Positions 6,871 through 9,057 of a stretch of 9,057 bases of DNA are shown here, piece after piece (the stretch's first letter is position 1; every line of letters begins with the position of its first letter). The stretch is taken from positions 1 to 9,057 of the forward strand of contig JASGEH010000047.1 in the NCBI GenBank assembly GCA_047606565.1, written 5' to 3'. A model generated the notes under the pieces. That model was not told the DNA's origin, did not search any database, and was given only the letters and a program-made list of their open reading frames with translations. Both the position numbers and the translations under genes were made by a program. The stretch is from Comamonas_F sp047606565 (GTDB lineage: Bacteria; Pseudomonadota; Gammaproteobacteria; Burkholderiales; Burkholderiaceae_C).

Positions 6871-7443
6871 ATGACGAACATCCTGACACGATCCGCTCGC
6901 GACCACGTTGGCGCCCGGGCCATCGACCGGCGCGCCCTGCATGAGCGCATGCTCAAACTGGCGTTGCTCAGCCTGAGCACGGCTGGCGTGCTGCTGGTCG
7001 CCATGCCGCACGCGCACGCCCAGGCGCTGCAGTCGCCCACGCAGCCGGCCGCCGAGCTGCTGGCGCTGGATGCCACGGCCGGGAGTCCCGACGCCGCGGC
7101 TGACGGCACGGTGGCGTCGCAGCCCGCCCAGCCACAGCCCGCCTTGCCGCTGCCGCCGGCCTACACCGAGGCGGCGGGCAAGCCCGTGCCGCCTGCCGGC
7201 GCCTCTGCGCCCCCGGGGCCGGCGGTGATCGGCGAGGCGACCCATGCGCTGCTGCTCCTGCAAAGCCAGCAAGTCAGCGCCACCGACCGCCCCATTCCCG
7301 GGGCCGAAGCCGCGCTGAGCTATGCGCGCTACCTGAAGTCCTTCGAGCATGCGATTCCGGAGAAATACGGATCGAGTGTCAGTGGCTCCTCCAAGAGTAG
7401 CAGCAGCGGCAGTAGCAGTAGCAGCAGTAGCAGCAGTCAGTAG
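6871..7443 (+). CDS. Exported DUF3613-like protein with poly-serine tail
   Basis: Predicted exported protein of 190 residues, resembling the DUF3613 family that accompanies tad genes in Burkholderiales. That assignment is from memory of the family pattern and needs a profile search. It has a basic n-region, a hydrophobic core from Met27 (LALLSLSTAGVLLVAM) and a probable signal peptidase I site AHA|Q at 48-51. A Pro/Ala-rich linker follows (about 60-117). A conserved-looking block (about 118-170) includes IGEATHALLLLQ, PIPGAEAALSYARYLKSF and IPEKYGSSV. The tail is almost pure serine, broken by Gly and Lys. CAGGAG at 6855-6860, 10 bases upstream, supports ATG 6871. ATG 6949 (Met27) would give a shorter, more typical signal peptide but has no clear ribosome binding site. 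It sits 7 bases after tadD, so it is co-transcribed. Its role is unknown; periplasmic or surface help in pilus assembly is an inference. Confidence 0.82.
   Translation: MTNILTRSARDHVGARAIDRRALHERMLKLALLSLSTAGVLLVAMPHAHAQALQSPTQPAAELLALDATAGSPDAAADGTVASQPAQPQPALPLPPAYTEAAGKPVPPAGASAPPGPAVIGEATHALLLLQSQQVSATDRPIPGAEAALSYARYLKSFEHAIPEKYGSSVSGSSKSSSSGSSSSSSSSSQ
7396..7437 (+). repeat. AGC/AGT trinucleotide array encoding the serine tail
   Basis: Fourteen codons in a row are AGT or AGC, apart from one GGC at 7408-7410. They encode the Ser-rich C terminus of the DUF3613-like protein, which ends CAG TAG. The exclusive use of AGY, and never TCN, marks it as a slippage-grown triplet array rather than ordinary coding drift. 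Copy-number changes of whole triplets would lengthen or shorten the tail without a frameshift. Confidence 0.85.
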
Positions 7444-7502
7444 TGTGTGGTGTGGGCCCCAGGTTTCGTGCTGCTCGTTTTGTTTCATAAAGGCTGACTG
7501 CC
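7444..7502 (+). other. 59-base intergenic gap before the pseudopilin genes
   Basis: The gap is G/T-rich and less GC-rich than the genes around it. It holds the ribosome binding site AAAGG (7489-7493), 9 bases before ATG 7503. A weak promoter-like pair (TTTCGT at 7464 and CATAAA at 7486, 16-base spacer) is too poor to call. I see no stable hairpin with a U-run, so there is no evidence for a terminator. Confidence 0.5.
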
Positions 7503-8069
7503 ATGTCATTGCGCCGGCTGTCGTCACCGTGTCCGATGCGACCTCCTGAGCTGAAATCTCCCTGCGGATGGCGGCAGCAAGGGGTTTACGCCGTGGAATA
7601 TGCGCTTGTGTTCCCGGTGTTTTTCATGATTTTGTATGCGGCGGTCGGCTATGGGCTGGTCTTTGCGATTCAGTTGTCCTTGCAGCATGCGGCGGAGGAG
7701 GGCGCGCGGGCGGCCTTGCGCTACCAAAGCACGGGGGCGGAGCGCTTGACGGTGGCGCGCACGGTGACCACCACTTTCCTGGCGACCTGGTTGCCGGCGG
7801 CCGCCTATGGCACGCCCACGGTCGAGATCTGCAGCAGCGCGACGTCGTCCTCGTGCTGGGATGGCACCTCGGAAGACGACGCGCCGGACTGTTCGGATTC
7901 GGACTCAACTTCGGATTCGGATTCGGACGTGGTGTGCACGGTTCAGGTCGAGGTGTCCTACGACTATGCCAGTTATGCCCTGGTGCCCGCGATTCCGGGC
8001 CTGGGTTTGCTGATGCCCGACACCATCGCCGCGCGGGCGTCGGTTTTGCTCGAACAGGTGGACTTATGA
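7503..8069 (+). CDS. tadE: TadE-family pseudopilin with Cys-rich acidic Ser-Asp loop
   Basis: Pseudopilin of 188 residues. A long leader (27 residues) ends in Gly27, followed by VYAVEYALVFPVFFMILYA. This is the prepilin-peptidase pattern G|xxxxE with Glu32 at +5, followed by a hydrophobic helix. TadE and TadF proteins are processed by the Tad prepilin peptidase (TadV/CpaA) and are needed for pilus formation. The helix continues into LQHAAEEGARAALRY, typical for the family. The globular part has four cysteines (110, 118, 130, 145) that could form two disulfides. Between 130 and 145 lies a strongly acidic Ser-Asp run. The C terminus (LVPAIPGLGLLMPDTIAARASVLLE) matches other TadE-like proteins. 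AAAGG supports ATG 7503; in-frame ATG 7536 (Met12) would give a shorter 16-residue leader. The stop overlaps the next gene as ATGA. Whether it is the strict tadE or a tadF orthologue is uncertain. Confidence 0.87.
   Translation: MSLRRLSSPCPMRPPELKSPCGWRQQGVYAVEYALVFPVFFMILYAAVGYGLVFAIQLSLQHAAEEGARAALRYQSTGAERLTVARTVTTTFLATWLPAAAYGTPTVEICSSATSSSCWDGTSEDDAPDCSDSDSTSDSDSDVVCTVQVEVSYDYASYALVPAIPGLGLLMPDTIAARASVLLEQVDL
7893..7928 (+). repeat. TCGGAY hexanucleotide array (Ser-Asp codons)
   Basis: Six consecutive hexamers encode Ser-Asp dipeptides: five are TCGGAT or TCGGAC, and the third is diverged (TCAACT, Ser-Thr). The array is in frame inside the first pseudopilin gene, between the codons for Cys130 and Cys145. 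Hexamer gain or loss would change the loop by two residues without a frameshift. Confidence 0.85.
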
Positions 8070-8539
8070 GTCCGAAATTCAGAATGAATCGTGGCCTCCC
8101 CTCGATGCAGGGGGTGGCGGCCATCGAGTTTGCCCTGGCCTTCATGGTGTTGTTTGTGATTTTTTATGGATTGCTGACGTTTTCCGACGTCTTCTTCAAG
8201 ATGCAAACCATTTCCAGGGCCTCGGAGGATGGCGCCCGGATGGGGCAGCGATTGACGGTGGGCGGCTCGGTGACCTTGAGTGACAGTGGCAAGTCGTCCA
8301 TCGCCGAAGTGGTCTATGCGTCGGTGGCCAAAGCCTATTGGGTCGAGGGGGATACCGAGGCGGAGCGGCTGGCTTGGGCTCAGGAAAACGTGGATGTGGA
8401 GCTGGGCTCATCCAATGTCCAGGTGACCTTTCCCTATGGGGAAAGTCGCTTGCTTCCGTATATCCCGGTGCTGGATATGTCGAGCTGGTTGCTGGGCGAC
8501 AGCGACGTGGTGGGCGCCCAATCCTGGTGGGGAGATTGA
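8066..8539 (+). CDS. TadE/TadF-type pseudopilin
   Basis: Pseudopilin-like protein of 157 residues. A 16-residue basic leader ends in Gly16, followed by VAAIEFALAFMVLFVIFYGLL. This fits prepilin-peptidase processing G|VAAIE with Glu21 at +5 and an N-terminal membrane helix. The next stretch, MQTISRASEDGARMGQR, matches the amphipathic continuation common to TadE-like proteins. The C-terminal part (VQVTFPYGESRLLPYIPVLD) is also family-like. It has no cysteines in the mature part, unlike the pseudopilin before it. By position it may be TadF, but TadE and TadF are hard to tell apart by reading. The start forms a 4-base ATGA overlap with the preceding gene, with AGGTGG at 8056-8061 as a modest ribosome binding site. 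The next gene begins one base after its stop. Base composition is clearly lower in GC than in tadA-tadD. Confidence 0.85.
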   Translation: MSPKFRMNRGLPSMQGVAAIEFALAFMVLFVIFYGLLTFSDVFFKMQTISRASEDGARMGQRLTVGGSVTLSDSGKSSIAEVVYASVAKAYWVEGDTEAERLAWAQENVDVELGSSNVQVTFPYGESRLLPYIPVLDMSSWLLGDSDVVGAQSWWGD

Positions 8540-8540
8540 C

Positions 8541-9057
8541 ATGACGCGCTTGAGAAGCAGTCCCGGAATGAACCGGCGGCGGCAGTCCGGTTCCCTGCTC
8601 ATCAATCTCGCGATCAGCCTCCTGGTCTGCGTGGCAGTCCTAGGGGCGGTTCAGGTCGCCTATGCCTTCGTGGCCAAGCGGCAGCTGCAAAAAGCGGCGG
8701 ACATGGCGGCCCTGGCCGGTGCCAGCGCCCTGGCGACAAACGCCAAGGATACGTCGGCCTGCTCGACGTTGACGACGTCCACCGTCGAGCCCGTGCTGGA
8801 AAAGAATGCGATCCTGGGCGTCACGGCGGAGGCCAGTTCGGTGGTGTGCGGTGTCTGGGATTCGTCGTACGACGAAGCGACCTATCCCATGCGCCTGAAT
8901 ACCTCGGTCAGTGCGGAGGACACACCGTATAACGCGGTCAAGGTGGTGGCGACGATGGAGCCGCTGACCCTGATTCCCGGGCTGACCCTCGACAAGATCA
9001 GTGCCGTGGCGCTGGCCCGCTCGGGCGATCCCCTGGCCCAGTTGAACATCCGCACCA
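8541..9057 (+). CDS. TadG-like pilus assembly protein (3' partial)
   Basis: An open frame from ATG 8541 to the window end, 172 complete codons seen. A basic start (MNRRRQSGS) leads into one membrane helix (about 18-45, LLINLAISLLVCVAVLG), then AYAFVAKRQLQKAADMAALAGASAL. That is the classic N-terminal pattern of TadG-type (Tad_N) proteins, whose usual form ends LQNAADAAALAGA. Although a Gly precedes the hydrophobic segment, there is no Glu at +5 (Asn22 is there), so processing as a pseudopilin is unlikely. Two cysteines in the part after the helix could pair. The later visible part (YNAVKVVATMEPLTLIPG and SAVALARSG) fits TadG-like periplasmic domains. GGGGAG at 8529-8534, 6 bases before the ATG, is a strong ribosome binding site. 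Family members vary greatly in length, so how much is missing is unknown. Confidence 0.85.
   Translation, partial: MTRLRSSPGMNRRRQSGSLLINLAISLLVCVAVLGAVQVAYAFVAKRQLQKAADMAALAGASALATNAKDTSACSTLTTSTVEPVLEKNAILGVTAEASSVVCGVWDSSYDEATYPMRLNTSVSAEDTPYNAVKVVATMEPLTLIPGLTLDKISAVALARSGDPLAQLNIRT

Noticed and set aside
7444..7475. Possible terminator after the DUF3613-like gene
   Set aside because: Only a short GGGCCCC self-complementary core is seen, with no stable stem and no U-run directly after it.
7464..7491. Weak promoter-like hexamers in the 59-base gap
   Set aside because: Both hexamers match the consensus poorly and the gap is naturally AT-richer, so chance is the simpler explanation.
7893..7928. 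TCGGAY array as a CRISPR or protein-binding iteron
   Set aside because: The units are 6 bases with no spacers and are in frame as Ser-Asp codons within a clear gene, so a coding repeat explains them.
7568..8065. Extended plus-strand frame upstream of the second pseudopilin
   Set aside because: The upstream part is out of phase with the first pseudopilin and Gly-rich. The real start is the ATG at 8066, which directly precedes a pseudopilin leader.

Overview
The window is one continuous, single-strand (+) block of a Tad (tight adherence / Flp type IVc pilus) assembly locus. It comes from a high-GC proteobacterium, most likely a betaproteobacterium of the order Burkholderiales. That placement is an inference from the very GC-rich codon use (a sample 60-base line inside tadC is 75% GC), the gene order, and a DUF3613-type gene between tadD and the pseudopilin genes. 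I cannot name the genus from sequence reading alone.

Layout: outer-membrane secretin rcpA/cpaC (1-1344, 5' end cut by the window); a 138-base spacer with a 15-base tandem duplication; tadZ/cpaE, the MinD-like localisation protein (1483-2793); tadA/cpaF, the pilus ATPase (2777-4156); tadB (4149-5114) and tadC (5131-6096), the inner-membrane platform pair; tadD, a TPR lipoprotein (6093-6863); a DUF3613-like exported protein with a serine tail (6871-7443); a 59-base AT-richer gap; two TadE/TadF-type pseudopilins (7503-8069 and 8066-8539); and a TadG-like protein cut by the window end (8541-9057). Most junctions overlap or are nearly contiguous (17, 8, 4 and 4-base overlaps), which points to one polycistronic, translationally coupled operon whose promoter lies upstream of the window. 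The flp pilin, prepilin peptidase (tadV/cpaA) and rcpC/cpaB genes expected in such loci are not in the window.

How the genes work together, from knowledge of the Tad family: TadZ marks the assembly site, TadA hydrolyses ATP to drive TadB/TadC, which extract mature Flp pilin from the inner membrane, the fibre leaves through the RcpA secretin, TadD probably helps secretin or periplasmic assembly, and TadE/F/G pseudopilins support initiation or the tip and periplasmic part.

No wholly new system is visible. The points most worth a second look are the TadZ P-loop that has lost both lysines, the DUF3613-like protein with its AGY-encoded serine tail, the first pseudopilin with a Cys-bracketed Ser-Asp repeat encoded by a TCGGAY hexamer array, and the change in base composition at the start of the pseudopilin block. 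No RNA genes, CRISPR arrays, insertion sequences or convincing terminators were seen. No stretch longer than about 140 bases lacks a gene.
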